Shown here: positions 46,092-56,223 of the stretch, one piece after another
Layout of the letters: every line of letters starts with the position of its first letter
Position numbering within the stretch: position 1 is the first letter of the stretch
Assembly: GCA_039707465.1 (NCBI GenBank)
Contig: CM077643.1
Location: 248,687,919-248,751,918, forward strand
Reading direction: 5' to 3'
DNA length: 64,000 bases
Source of the DNA: Rhabdophis nuchalis
Lineage: Eukaryota > Chordata > Lepidosauria > Squamata > Natricidae
Notes under the pieces: model-generated
What the model was told of the DNA's origin: nothing
What the model saw: only the letters and a program-made list of their open reading frames with translations
Databases searched by the model: none
Program-made: the position numbers and the translations under genes

Positions 46092-46306
46092 CAGGAGTAG
46101 TCAACCTTTTTATACCTACTGCCCACTTTTGTATCTCCCTTAGTAAAATTTTCTAACCACCCACTGGTTCCACAGTAATGGTGATTTATAAAGTCAATTA
46201 AATTAAAAAAAGGAAAGTGCTTCAGTATTGGACAAAACCCCTACCGCCCACCATGAAAGCTGGAACGCCCATTAGTGGGCGGTAGGGACCAGATTGACTA
46301 CCACTG
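46092..46306. mobile_element. Short hAT-type element, family E
   Basis: This 215-bp element starts CAGGAGTAGTCAACC and ends GACTACCACTG (inverted). Near the right end 'GCCCATTAGTGGGCGGTAGG' forms a subterminal hairpin. Flanks ttttaggt and gtttaagc match at 5 of 8. It is homologous to the nested copy at 49575-50046. Confidence 0.75.
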
Positions 46307-47097
46307 GTTTAAGCACTGCCACAGAGAAGCTAATGTAGTTTTGGGAGTGAGGGTGGTGATGGAAGAGAGTTAACAGCTAGAAAATAAAATAATGCACTTC
46401 TGGAATTCTCTTTCTTTCAAACAAAAGAAAGCAGAAGTATTTGCAGAAGTATGTTTTACATTAAAGATAACATGGTGCAGAATCTTACATTTGCTTATGT
46501 TCTTATCCCCATCCCTTTTTGCTTATTTCATCTCATCTGTTTGTAAGAATGTTATTTTTAAAAACATTGTGTATAGAATAGATCCCAGGAAAAAAAGGAA
46601 AAAAGAAACCTGCAAGTGCTATTGCTGCTGTAACTGCTATTGCAAAGAAACATTTGTGAGAAAATGACTCTCTCTGCTTGCATATTGGAGAAGGTTCTTA
46701 TACATCTGTCCCTTGCCCCTAAAAAAAAGTCCCAAAGATTGAGACTCTTTTTTAAGGCACCCCTTTTGCAAAGGTGCCTAGAGCGGCAAGCCCTGCTGGA
46801 AGACTAAAACCATACTACCTTCACGGAGTGAATGAGAGGGAGGGGAAACCCTTAGACCCTAGGAGCTAGCAATGCACACATCTGTTTAATGTACATGTAA
46901 ACCAATGCCTCTTTGAACACCATGATTAAATGATAAATTGCTCCTAGTTACACTGTATGGATGCAGCCAATAAAACTGCCCAATAAAGCAGGAGGTTAAA
47001 AAGTAGCTGGTGTAGCCTTCTAACTACTGTTTCTTTCAAGCAATCCCACACACTATTGTGCAAGGTCAGTAAGTCAGTCTCAGACCACCCTGGTTGG

Positions 47098-47098
<1 letters not shown>
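46307..47098. other. No gene recognised
   Basis: Unassigned. Confidence 0.5.

Positions 47099-47139
<41 letters not shown>
47099..47139. repeat. (GT)n microsatellite
   Basis: About 20 GT units. Confidence 0.97.
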
Positions 47140-47141
<2 letters not shown>

Positions 47142-47221
47142 GTGTGTGTAATATGCAGGATGCTATACTTGTGACACCGAATTGTGCAGAATCCTTCAGC
47201 TGAGAAATGTCATCTAACACC

Positions 47222-47224
<3 letters not shown>

Positions 47225-47273
<49 letters not shown>
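47225..47273. repeat. (CA)n microsatellite
   Basis: About 24 CA units, 85 bp from a GT run on the same strand; together they are an inverted repeat. Confidence 0.97.
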
Positions 47274-47276
<3 letters not shown>

Positions 47277-47863
47277 ATGTGGTGACTCATAAACAGGAAG
47301 CCCAGTCCTGTCCATGACACTGCGGCTTTTTCCTATCCCAGATCTTGTTATGAAGGTGAGGAGTGGGGAGAAAGAAATTTTTCCTCCCCCAAACAAAACA
47401 AAACAAAGGACCCCACAGTACATTGAGAGCAGCTGCCCTCAGCAATCCTTGCCAAAATAAATATTACCAAATTAGTAAGCCATGCTGAACAATTTAAGCG
47501 CTAAGCACAGATTTATCAACTGAAATAAAATGGTAGAATAGCAATGGAGACAGCCATGGAATAGTTCATCTTTTGTAAGCAGATGTTTGTATTGGCCTGT
47601 GGTTACAAAGTGACATGGGAACAGAAACTTAAAAAAGAAAAGAAAAAGAAAAGAAAGTATGTCTGTGATAGAGAGCTTGTGCTACAGAACCTGAGTACCG
47701 GCCCTTTCACATATTCTCACACATTCAAAATCTCTCCTGCTATTTGGACAGAACAGCAAGTGATTAAAATGTACTTTTCTAAAAGATATATTTAAATTTG
47801 ACGAACTTGGAACTTTCTTAGGTAGCGTCACATGCACACAAGTCAGATTTCCCACCTGATATT
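47274..47863. other. No gene recognised
   Basis: Unassigned, with a purine-rich AAAAGAAAAG run near 47631-47657. Confidence 0.5.
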
Positions 47864-47871
47864 GTCTAGAT

Positions 47872-48028
47872 CAGGGGTGTCCAAACTTGGGAACTTTAAG
47901 ACTTGTGGACTTTAACTCCCAGAATTTCCCAGCCAGCCATGATGCAAGGTTTCACTGACATGGATGCTGGGGGAATTCTGGGAGTTGAAGTCCACAAGTC
48001 TTAAAGTTCCCAGGTTTGGACATCCCTG
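47872..48028. mobile_element. Palindromic hAT-type MITE, family C (TSD gtctagat)
   Basis: This 157-bp hairpin starts CAGGGGTGTCCAAACTTGGG and ends GGACATCCCTG. Perfect 8-bp duplications gtctagat lie at 47864-47871 and 48029-48036. The loop is longer than in the copy at 28661. Confidence 0.93.
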
Positions 48029-48075
48029 GTCTAGATGGATTGGACCACATGTAAGTCTCATCTGAGTGTGTGTGT

Positions 48076-48091
48076 GGGGGGGGGGGGGGGG
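48076..48091. repeat. G homopolymer, 16 bp
   Basis: An uninterrupted G run after a short GT tract. Confidence 0.95.
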
Positions 48092-48134
48092 AATTGGATT
48101 TAGTAGTTGTTAGCCACTCTGGGTTCAGAACCAG

Positions 48135-48587
48135 TGTCACAACCCTGGTCCCATAACCAATGTTAGCTAATGAATGCGGAATAGTGTAATTCACTGGACA
48201 GTAAAGAGCTACATTGCTGTAAACCACAAACAAACTCTAAAACAGTGATAGTAAGAAAATAAATAGTCTTTACTTTGTAGCAGCTAAAATGCTTCTTCCG
48301 ATTAACTTCTCAAACAATGATAACAGTCCTTCATCAAACAGAGTTTATCTTACAGTGATGCAAACAATACTCCTCCTTCACAGTTCAGCTTCTCAAAGGA
48401 CAATCAGGTAACACAGGATCACAAGGAATCGAACAGGGAATGAGCTTGTGATTCTGAGCTTCCTTTATAGTAGAACTGTATAATTACAGCCAATGAGATT
48501 ATAAGTCAGTTCTTAAAGCTACACAATTCCTTAAGAACATAGGCTCATATATATTGCCAACCCAATATAAGGCTGAATATCCTAACA
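48135..48587 (-). mobile_element. Probable solo LTR (second family)
   Basis: On the minus strand it runs TGTTAGGATATT to GTTGTGACA, about 453 bp, with a TATAAA at about 48467-48472 followed by a transcribed-looking region. The ends are TG...CA. I found no matching flanking duplication, so the boundaries are provisional. Confidence 0.45.
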
Positions 48588-48805
48588 GTAATGTCTATTA
48601 ATAGACTGAAATTGTTTTGGAGAAGGTGACAAGCTTCTGTTTTGTTAATGAGTATGGGTGTTTGCGTGCATGCATGCTTGCGTGTTTGCATGGATGTATG
48701 TTTGCTTTGAGTCAATATTCTGGTGACTGCCTGGACCAGTTCCTGCAGTTTCACTGACAAGATTTTTAAAATGGAAATCTTTCCTTTTTAACTTTACTCT
48801 AACCA

Positions 48806-49050
48806 CTGAGCCTCTGTGGTGCAGTGGTTAGAGTGCAGTACTGCAGGCCACTTCTGTGGACTGCCGGCTGCCTTCAATTCAGCAGTTCGAATCTCAAGGT
48901 TGATTCAGCCTTCCATCTTTCCAAGGTGAGTAAAATGAGGACCCAGATTGTTGGGGGCAATCGGCTGGCTCTGAAAACTGCTTAGAGATGACTGTAAAGC
49001 ATTGTAAAAGGGTATATAAGTCTAAGTTCTATTGCTATTGCTACTCTTTT
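48806..49050 (+). mobile_element. tRNA-derived SINE (second squamate type)
   Basis: The head TGGTGCAGTGGTTAGAG (A box) and CAGTTCGAATCTC (B box) are a clear Pol III promoter pair. The body contains 'AAAATGAGGACCCAGATTGT'. The tail reads GTATATAAGTCTAAG and then (CTATTG)n. Three relatives lie at 53190, 56013 and 62353. Confidence 0.85.
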
Positions 49051-49203
49051 TTGGCAGAGTTTTACCAATGGGTAGCATATTGATTATTGATGGAGGATGA
49101 AGGACAAAATAATAAAAATAAACCTGAATATATCATAAATAATTACTCAGATTGCTTATACAATATTTATAAGGAACAATGGAACAAAACACATAATATA
49201 GTA

Positions 49204-49439
49204 CAGTGGGGGAATTCAAAATATTTTACTACCGGTTCTGTGGGCATGACGTGGTGGTGTGGTGTGGCTTGGTGAGTGTGGCAGGGGAAGGTTACTGCAA
49301 AATCCCCATTATCTCCTGATCAGCTGGGAGGCAGAGAATTGATGGGGGTGTAGCCAGTCAGAGGTGATATTTATCGGTTCTCCAAACTACTCAAAATTTC
49401 CACTACCGGTTCCCCAGAACTGGTCAGAACCTGCTGGTA
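49204..49439 (+). mobile_element. hAT family A element, right end eroded
   Basis: It starts CAGTGGGGGAATTCAAA and carries 'TACTACCGGTTCTGTGGGC'. It ends near GAACCTGCTGGTAT without the usual ACCTCTG terminus. Confidence 0.8.
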
Positions 49440-49574
49440 TAGTATTAGTATAGTTTAGTATTTTATCTTACATTGTATCCAGTTCAATCAAGTCAACAGT
49501 CAAAATAGCAATATATCTAATGTACATTGTTTCTACATCACATATCTCTTTACTTGGGTTTCTAAAATCTAGAG

Positions 49575-50046
49575 CAGGGGTAGTCAATCTTTTTATATCC
49601 ACTGCCCACTTTTGTATCTCTGTTAGTAGTAAAAAAATTTAACCACCCACCGGTTCCATAGTAATGGTGATTTATAAAGTAGAGAAGTCAATTAAATTAA
49701 TTAGATGATCACGGACCTATGCCTCTTCCGTCAGGCCCTGAAGACCCATTTATTTCGTGCTGCTGGCCTGTCGTAGTTTTTAAATTGATTTTAGTAGGGT
49801 TTTTTTAATTTGGCAGGCCAATTTATTTAATTATATCTTAACATTTGATCTTAACTTATTACTCATTTTCACTGTTGGCTGTACACCACCCTGAGTCCTG
49901 AAAGGGAGATAGGGCGGTATATAAATGCAATAAATCTTAATCTTAAAAAAAGGAAAGTTCTTCAGTATTGGACAAAACTCCTACCACCCACCATGAAAGC
50001 TGGAACACCCACTAGTGGGTGGTAGGGAACAGGTTGACTACCACTG
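49575..50046. mobile_element. hAT-type element, family E, carrying an L2 insert (TSD atctagag)
   Basis: It starts CAGGGGTAGTCAATC and ends GACTACCACTG. Perfect 8-bp duplications atctagag lie at 49567-49574 and 50047-50054. Compared with 46092-46306 it holds about 244 extra bases at 49701-49944. Confidence 0.92.
49701..49944 (+). mobile_element. L2 LINE 3' end nested in the hAT element
   Basis: It ends 'CACCCTGAGTCCTGAAAGGG', GGGCGGTATATAAATG, AATAAATC. Upstream text translates to FRQALKTHLFRAAG, the C-terminus of L2 ORF2. The uninterrupted hAT relative at 46092 gives the empty site. Confidence 0.85.
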
Positions 50047-50054
50047 ATCTAGAG

Positions 50055-50462
50055 GCAGAAAGGGAGCATTTTACAAGCATCTCTAGATGAAAACTTTATA
50101 AGCTATCAATCAAATATGGACTGCAACTTTGCTGACATCTGCAACAAATGACAGCAAAGAGTTGGTATGTCTCTTTGCTACTGTGTAGTGTTGCCCAGAT
50201 ATCTGCGGTTCAGCTGGTAGCTCTAATTTTAAAAGACTTCAGAATAACAAAAACAACAACAACAACAAACCCTCTCCCTTGATGATAAGCGGAATGGGAT
50301 AAATCCAGAACTTGACCATTCCTAAATCTCACATGTTGATTTGGTTCATTAGAGTTCAGAAATGGGGAAAAACTTCTTTTTGTTCTAGGAAGGCCCAAAG
50401 GCAATATTTTATATTTCTGGTAAACTGTTCAGGCACAATGAAATCAGAGAAGTAGATTTGTA
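50055..50462. other. No gene recognised
   Basis: Unassigned, with an (AAC)n run at 50250-50267. Confidence 0.5.
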
Positions 50463-50752
50463 TCTATATAAATAAAAATTTAAAATAGTTTGTACGAATC
50501 CACTAATCTCAAAAACTACTGCACCAATTTACACCAAACTTTCACACAATGTTCACAAGGACTTCCGATAATAGAATACATACTCATTTTGTGCCTAGCA
50601 CATGTGTGTCATGTGCAAGGTACACAAATGTAAAATGTACTCACTGATCAGGTTTTCACCTCCCTGTAACTCCTCCCATCAACAGTCATTTCCTCAGCCA
50701 CGTATGGAGGCGTCTTAGGGCTAAAAAGGCACTGGGGTAGCAAACTCCCAGG
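50463..50752 (+). mobile_element. Helitron-like fragment (candidate)
   Basis: It starts TCTATATAAATAAAAAT after an A. It contains 'ACTACTGCACCAATTTACAC' and 'CCAAACTTTCACACAATG', similar to the element at 17760. No CTAG-type 3' end is seen before the CR1-tail array. Confidence 0.4.
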
Positions 50753-50760
50753 TGGCCCAT

Positions 50761-51169
50761 AGAGAGAGAGAGAGGGGAAAATACAGTTTAATAAAAGAGG
50801 GACTAGGGGAGACAGGATAGCAGCCTTCCAATATCTCAGGGGTTGCCACAAAGAAGAGGAAGTCAAGCTATTCTCCAAAGCACCTGAGGGCAGAACAAAA
50901 AGCAATGGGTGGAAATTAATCAAGGAGAGAAGCAACTTAGAACTGAGGAGAAATTTCCTGACAGTTAGAACAATTAACCAGTGGAACAGCTTGCCTCCAG
51001 AAGTTGTGAATGCTCCAACACTGGAAGTCTTTAAGAAGATGTTGGATAGCCATTTGTCTAAAATGGTATAGGGCTTCCTGCCGAGGCAGGGAGTTGGACT
51101 AGGTGACCTCCAAGGTCCCTTCCAACACTGCTATTGTATTATTGTATTACAGTAGGTAGGTAGATAGGG
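50761..51169 (+). repeat. CR1-tail tandem unit, copy 1
   Basis: A 409-bp unit: a GA-rich leader, CR1 3' region ('TGCCTCCAGAAGTTGTGAAT', 'GGAGTTGGACTAGGTGACC' type text) and a (GTAG)/(ATAG) tail. It differs from copy 2 at scattered sites (for example ttccaat against ttcgaat). Confidence 0.93.
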
Positions 51170-51578
51170 GAATAGAGAGAGAGGGAGAAATACAGTTTAA
51201 TAAAAGAGGGACTAGGGGAGACAGGATAGCAGCCTTCGAATATCTCAGGGGTTGCCACAAAGAAAAGGGAGTCAAACTATTCTCCAAAGCACCTGAGGGC
51301 AGAACAAGAAGCAATGGGTAGAAACTAATCAAGGAGAGAAGCAACTTAGAACTGAGGAGAAATTTCCTGACAGTTAGAACAATTAACCAGTGGAACAGCT
51401 TGCCTCCAGAAGTTGTTAATGCTCCAACACTGGAAGTCTTTAAGAAGATGTTGGATAGCCATTTGTCTAAAATGGTATAGGGCTTCCTGCCGAGGCAGGG
51501 AGTTGGACTAGGTGACCTCCAAGGTCCCTTCCAACACTGCTATTGTATTATTGTATTACAGTAGGTAGGTAGATAGGG
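51170..51578 (+). repeat. CR1-tail tandem unit, copy 2
   Basis: Exactly 409 bp after copy 1 by three landmarks (50811, 51220, 51629). It is almost identical to copy 3. Confidence 0.93.
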
Positions 51579-52322
51579 GAATAGAGAGAGAGGGAGAAAT
51601 ACAGTTTAATAAAAGAGGGACTAGGGGAGACAGGATAGCAGCCTTCGAATATCTCAGGGGTTGCCACAAAGAAAAGGGAGTCAAACTATTCTCCAAAGCA
51701 CCTGAGGGCAGAACAAGAAGCAATGGGTAGAAACTAATCAAGGAGAGAAGCAACTTAGAACTGAGGAGAAATTTCCTGACAGTTAGAACAATTAACCAGT
51801 GGAACAGCTTGCCTCCAGAAGTTGTGAATGCCCCAACACTGTAAGTCTTCAAGAAGAAGTTGGATAGCCATTTGTCTGAAATGGTATAGGGCAGTGATGG
51901 CTAACCTTTTTTGGCTCACGTGCCAAAAGCAGGGGGAGTGCAGGGGCAATGTGCACAGGTGTGCCACATCCATAATGCTATGTGCATGACCCCCTGCATT
52001 TGGCATGCTTTTTACGTCCTCCCCAGGCTCCAGAGGCTTTATAGGAGCCTGGGGAGGGTGAAAACAGCCTTCCCCCACCTCCAGAGGGCAAAACACGGCC
52101 CCAAAAGAAGGCCTAAATCAGCTGGCCAGGGCACACAAACACACTGAAGCTGACAGGGCAATGCCTCGCGTGGCCTAAGAAATGGTTCTGTGTGCCACCT
52201 GTGGCACCCGTGCCGTAGGTTCGCCATCATGGGTATAGGGCTTCCTGCCTAGGCAGGGAGTTGGACTAGATGACCTCCAAGGTCCCTTCCAACTCTGCTA
52301 TTGTATTATTGTATTACATTAC
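51579..52322 (+). repeat. CR1-tail tandem unit, copy 3, interrupted by hAT element
   Basis: The same unit up to 51891; the last 80 bp resume at 52241 after the hAT insertion and its target duplication. The tail then runs into the TAGG minisatellite. Confidence 0.92.
51892..52232. mobile_element. hAT-type element, family D (TSD gtataggg)
   Basis: This 341-bp element starts CAGTGATGGCTAACC and ends GGTTCGCCATCATGG. Perfect 8-bp duplications gtataggg lie at 51884-51891 and 52233-52240. It contains 'TTGGCTCACGTGCCAAAAGC', a subterminal inverted pair typical of Charlie-like hAT derivatives. It sits inside copy 3 of the CR1-tail array. Confidence 0.93.
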
Positions 52323-52925
52323 AGTAGGTAGGTAGATAGAGGGATAGATAGAGAGGGAGAAATAAGGTAGGTAGGTAGGTAGTTGGATAGATAGATAGGG
52401 AGAAACACAGTAGGTAGGTAGGTAGGGTGATAGATAGAGTGGGAGAAATACAATAGGTAGGTAGGTAGGTAGGTAGAGGGAGAAAGGAAGAAATATGGTA
52501 GGTAGGTAGATAGGGGGATAGATAGGGAGAAATACAGAAGGTAGGTAGCTAGGGGATAGATAGAGAGGGAGAAATACAGTAGGTAGGTAGGTAGGTAGGT
52601 AGGTAGGTAGGTAGGTAGGTAGGTAGAGGGAGAAAGCAAGAAATCTAGTAGGTAGGTAAGTAGAGGGATAGACAGAGAGAGAGAAATACGGTAGGTAGGT
52701 AGGTAGAGGGAGAAAGGAAGAAATACAGTAGGTAGGTAGGTAGGTAGGTAGGTAGGTAGAGGAATAGAGAGAGAGGGAGAAATACAGTAGGTAGGTAGGT
52801 AGAGGGATAGAGAGGGGGAAATACAGTATGTAGGTAGATAGATAGAGGGAGAAAGGAAGAAATACAATAGGTAGGTAGGTAGAGGGATAGATAGAAAGGG
52901 AGAAATACAGTAGGTAGATAGGTTG
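52322..52925. repeat. TAGG-rich minisatellite
   Basis: About 600 bp of (GTAG)n blocks alternating with GATAGATAGAGAGGGAGAAATACA-like spacers, recurring every 40-100 bp. The spacers match the leader and tail of the CR1-tail units, so the array arose from them. The minus strand is open over 252 codons only because the repeat lacks stops. Confidence 0.95.
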
Positions 52926-53082
52926 GGGGTTATATGGTGGTTGTGTGTATGTGTGCAGGTGTAGATCTACACACAGATTGGTTGGCCATTCAACCAGACT
53001 GGGCCACAGCAATGCGTGGTCGGGTATAGCTCTAAATAATTCCTCAAACATTAAGTAGATGGACACTCCCAAATTCTGGTTG

Positions 53083-53098
53083 GTTGGTTGGTTGGTTC
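53083..53098. repeat. (GGTT)n short microsatellite
   Basis: Four GGTT units. Confidence 0.85.
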
Positions 53099-53189
53099 TT
53101 CTCCCTCACTTGCTCATATAGACTGGAAAGAACTTAAACTGTGTTACTGAACCTAGAAAAATAGTCTTCTGTCACTTCATTTACTATTT

Positions 53190-53425
53190 GCATGGTGGCG
53201 CGGTGGTTAGAATGCAATACTGCAGGCTACTTCCGTTGACTGCTGTCTGTCTGCAATTTGGCAGATCAAATCTTACTGGGCTCAAGGTTGACTTTGCCAC
53301 TTCCTTCTGATGTGGGTAAAATGAGGACCCAGATTGTTGGCAATAGGCTGACTCTGTAAACTGCTTAGAGAGGGCTGTAATGCACTGTAAAGCGGTATAG
53401 AAGTCTAAGTGCTATTGCTATTTTA
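53190..53425 (+). mobile_element. tRNA-derived SINE, same type as 48806
   Basis: The head is GGTGGCGCGGTGGTTAGAA, the body 'AAAATGAGGACCCAGATTGT', the tail AAAGCGGTATAGAAGTC and then GTGCTATTGCTATT. The B box is diverged. Confidence 0.85.
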
Positions 53426-55143
53426 TATCAATATTATTGTACTGTCATAAGGAAGAAATCTGGTGAAGGTGATTTAGAAGATCATATCCAATGGATAGCC
53501 AGATTCCTCATGTAACCAGTAAGGGATTGATTTGGCTCCTCTGGATTTCCTCTCTCACCCTCAAAATCTCCTCCAGATATTTGGAAGAGAAGGGAAAGGA
53601 GAGGGGGTAGAATGACAGCTTGCAAACTTTTTGTAGCACTTGCTTTATGGATCTATTTAGTGGGGGAGGCATAATCTTTGTTCATAACAGAAGTCTGGAT
53701 TTTCAGAAGAAGCCACTAATCTTGTTTTTCTTACATTTACCCATGTTTATCTTCTTCACTGATGTAAACGAATCCAGCTTTCCTTTAAATAATACGAACC
53801 ACATGGGAAAGGGCCATGTTAAGTTATAAGATGACAAGAACTAAAACCTTTTGGTGATCCTTCCCACTTCATTTACTGCTGTAGAATCTACACAGTTGTC
53901 TCTGAATCTTTACATTGGCAAACAGTAATACTGGATATATTTTCAGGTAGTTTCTCAATTGATTCAGAAATAAGTGATGCTGGGGTAAGCACGGGACCTG
54001 TGACCGAAATATCACGAGCCTTTGATATTTCTTTTGGAGAAAGTATTTTCCAAGGAATGTCATGTGGAAAATCCCATTCTTTGTCCAAGTCACACTCATC
54101 TGAGTTTCTAGCAACTGAAAACGAAGCAAGAAAATCAGGAGATCAACACATCTGGGCCTATGAATATTTAGTATCCAAAATTACCAATTATTTTGTGCAG
54201 CAAAGCAAACATGGAGCTATCAAAGCATATTCTATGATACATTAAATTAAGCAGTGTTAAGTGTAATAAAATGTGTGTGTGTAGGGGGGGAATTCATATG
54301 TACACACGTATACAAACATATTTCATTAAATGGCAACTGGTGCATGAATATATGTTACATGAAGATGATGGTCTGACAATGATTGCTTGTCGCTTCTTCC
54401 CACCATTTTAGAGAACTCCTGTGCAGCCTCACATAATTTCTGTACCTGATTTCTAGGGCTGCAGATCCCTTTAAAATTGAGTTCTAGTGTGATGGGCAAA
54501 TCTCCTTTGTTTCAATGAAACTTACTCTTGCTTGGAACTAGCAGCTTTCAGGTAATATTGGTTTTCAGCAGAAGCTGCATATGCTTATTAAGAGGTGAAG
54601 TAGAAAAGAGGGTAGGAACTGTATTTATGCATGTATCAAGAGCATGTCACATGGAAGATGGTGAAGATATTGTTCTGAGCTAGGCTTCCCAAGGTCATGA
54701 AGCAGACTCCTCATCCTGATAAAAACTCTTCTATTTAGGTTAAATGGAATTTCTCTCCAGTAAAGTCTTTCATGAGATTTCACAATGACAGATCTTTATC
54801 AGGCTTGGACAGTTGCCAGGCTGATATCTTCCAAACACCACACTGTAGCAGCAATTACTTGGCAAGAAATCAGGAACGGATCTTCACCCTAATGAACTGA
54901 ACTAATTGTCTCCTGCAAACTCCCCTTTCATTACTCTTATTCCCTCTGGAAGGGGCCATTCACCATTGACCTGTACCTTTACTCCTGAGTCATCCCTTGT
55001 TCCTTAACTATTCCCTTCTCCTGGCAGCTCTGCACATGTGCATATCTGGAAGAAGGACTGTCCCATGTTCCTCCCCAACCTCCTCACTGTCCGAGTCGGC
55101 CACCAGCTCTGCTGGCTGCTGGTGGGCCACAACAGGTATGAGG
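53426..55143. other. No gene recognised
   Basis: Unassigned. Near 55065-55138 a GC-richer patch (GTCCGAGTCGGCCACC) stands out and may be part of an LTR or SINE I cannot name. Confidence 0.45.
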
Positions 55144-55151
55144 GTTTTGTT

Positions 55152-55288
55152 CAATGGTGGGATTCAGCCAGTTCGCACCACTTCGGGAGAACCGGTTGTT
55201 AAATTTCTGAACAATTTGGTGAACTGGTTGTTGGAAGAAATCATTAGGGCAGAGAAGTGGTTGTTAAATTACTTGTATCCCACCATTG
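55152..55288 (+). mobile_element. Short hAT-type element related to family A (TSD gttttgtt)
   Basis: This 137-bp element starts CAATGGTGGGATTCAGCC and ends GTATCCCACCATTG, with perfect 8-bp duplications gttttgtt at 55144-55151 and 55289-55296. It has 15-bp near-identical inverted termini but a different, shorter interior than other family A copies. Confidence 0.9.
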
Positions 55289-55296
55289 GTTTTGTT

Positions 55297-56010
55297 ACTC
55301 TACATAGCCTTTATAGGATTGGTTTGTGAGAATTTGGAAAGGGTTAGGGTTAGGGTTTTGAGCAGCAACAAGGGGAAGATGTGGAGGAAACCAAATGCTT
55401 GGAGTTGCTAAGCCAAATCCCTGCCTCAGCTTCAGCCTCAGCCATATAGGTTGTCTTGACAAATGGCATTTCCCCAGCCAACCCCCCCCTGCCAAAAAAT
55501 AAACTAAACACATAACTAGTACTTCAGTCATTTACCTCAGTATATTTCTGAACTGTACCATTTTAATTGACTTTATGCTGTATTATTATGATAGTAAAAC
55601 TGAATATTTGGAAAATACATATGCAACACACAATATTAGCATTTTTCTGAATGCTAGTTTTGCATTTTTGATGTAAAATAAAGTTTTTTTTAACAAATCA
55701 AAGGAGAAAATATTGACCACCTTCTTATGGCTGTAATAAGTGTGAGTGACTTTCTCTTACATTACCTTCAAATGATCTGTTCATGGTCTGGGGTCTGCCT
55801 GATTTCTGACACTTCCCTTAAAGTCTTAAAACATAGAGGAAGGAAACAATCAGAAGCTATTTTTGTTAGGAAAGCAAAACTTCAAAGTTTAGATTTCAAT
55901 ACAATATGAAGAGAAAGAGAAATGTGAAATTAATTAATGGTGTTCCTACACTGAAAACATTCTTTATAAAAGATCTCATCTAAAAATGACACTGGAAAGA
56001 GAGAGCAATG
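55297..56010. other. No gene recognised
   Basis: Unassigned AT-rich DNA; three TTAGGG-type units at 55341-55358 are too short to mean anything. Confidence 0.5.
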
Positions 56011-56012
56011 AC

Positions 56013-56223
56013 AATAGCATTTAGACTTATATACAGCTTCACAGTGCTTTCCAACCCTCTCTAAGCGTCAGCCTATTGCCCCCAACAATCTGAGTCCCAA
56101 TTTTACTGATCTTGAAAGGATGGAAGGCTGAGTCAACCTTGAACCTGTGATAATCGAACTGCTGGCAGTCAGCAGAGTTAGCCTGCAATACTGCATTCTA
56201 ACCATTGTGCCACCACTGCTCAA
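56013..56223 (-). mobile_element. tRNA-derived SINE, same type as 48806
   Basis: In reverse: head GGTGGCACAATGGTTAGAA, a degenerate B box (CAGTTCGATTATC), a body ending AAGCACTGTGAAGC and the TATAAGTCTAAATGC tail with CTATTGTC. Confidence 0.85.

Noticed and set aside
48806..48890. A functional tRNA gene
   Set aside because: The A and B boxes belong to a SINE head; it cannot fold into a full cloverleaf and is followed by a SINE body and tail.
52314..53072. 252-codon minus-strand frame rich in Tyr, Leu, Pro, Thr
   Set aside because: Made by the TAGG minisatellite, which lacks stops in several frames.
55341..55358. Three TTAGGG-type repeats (interstitial telomere?)
   Set aside because: Too short to distinguish from chance; a similar two-unit run occurs at 26179.
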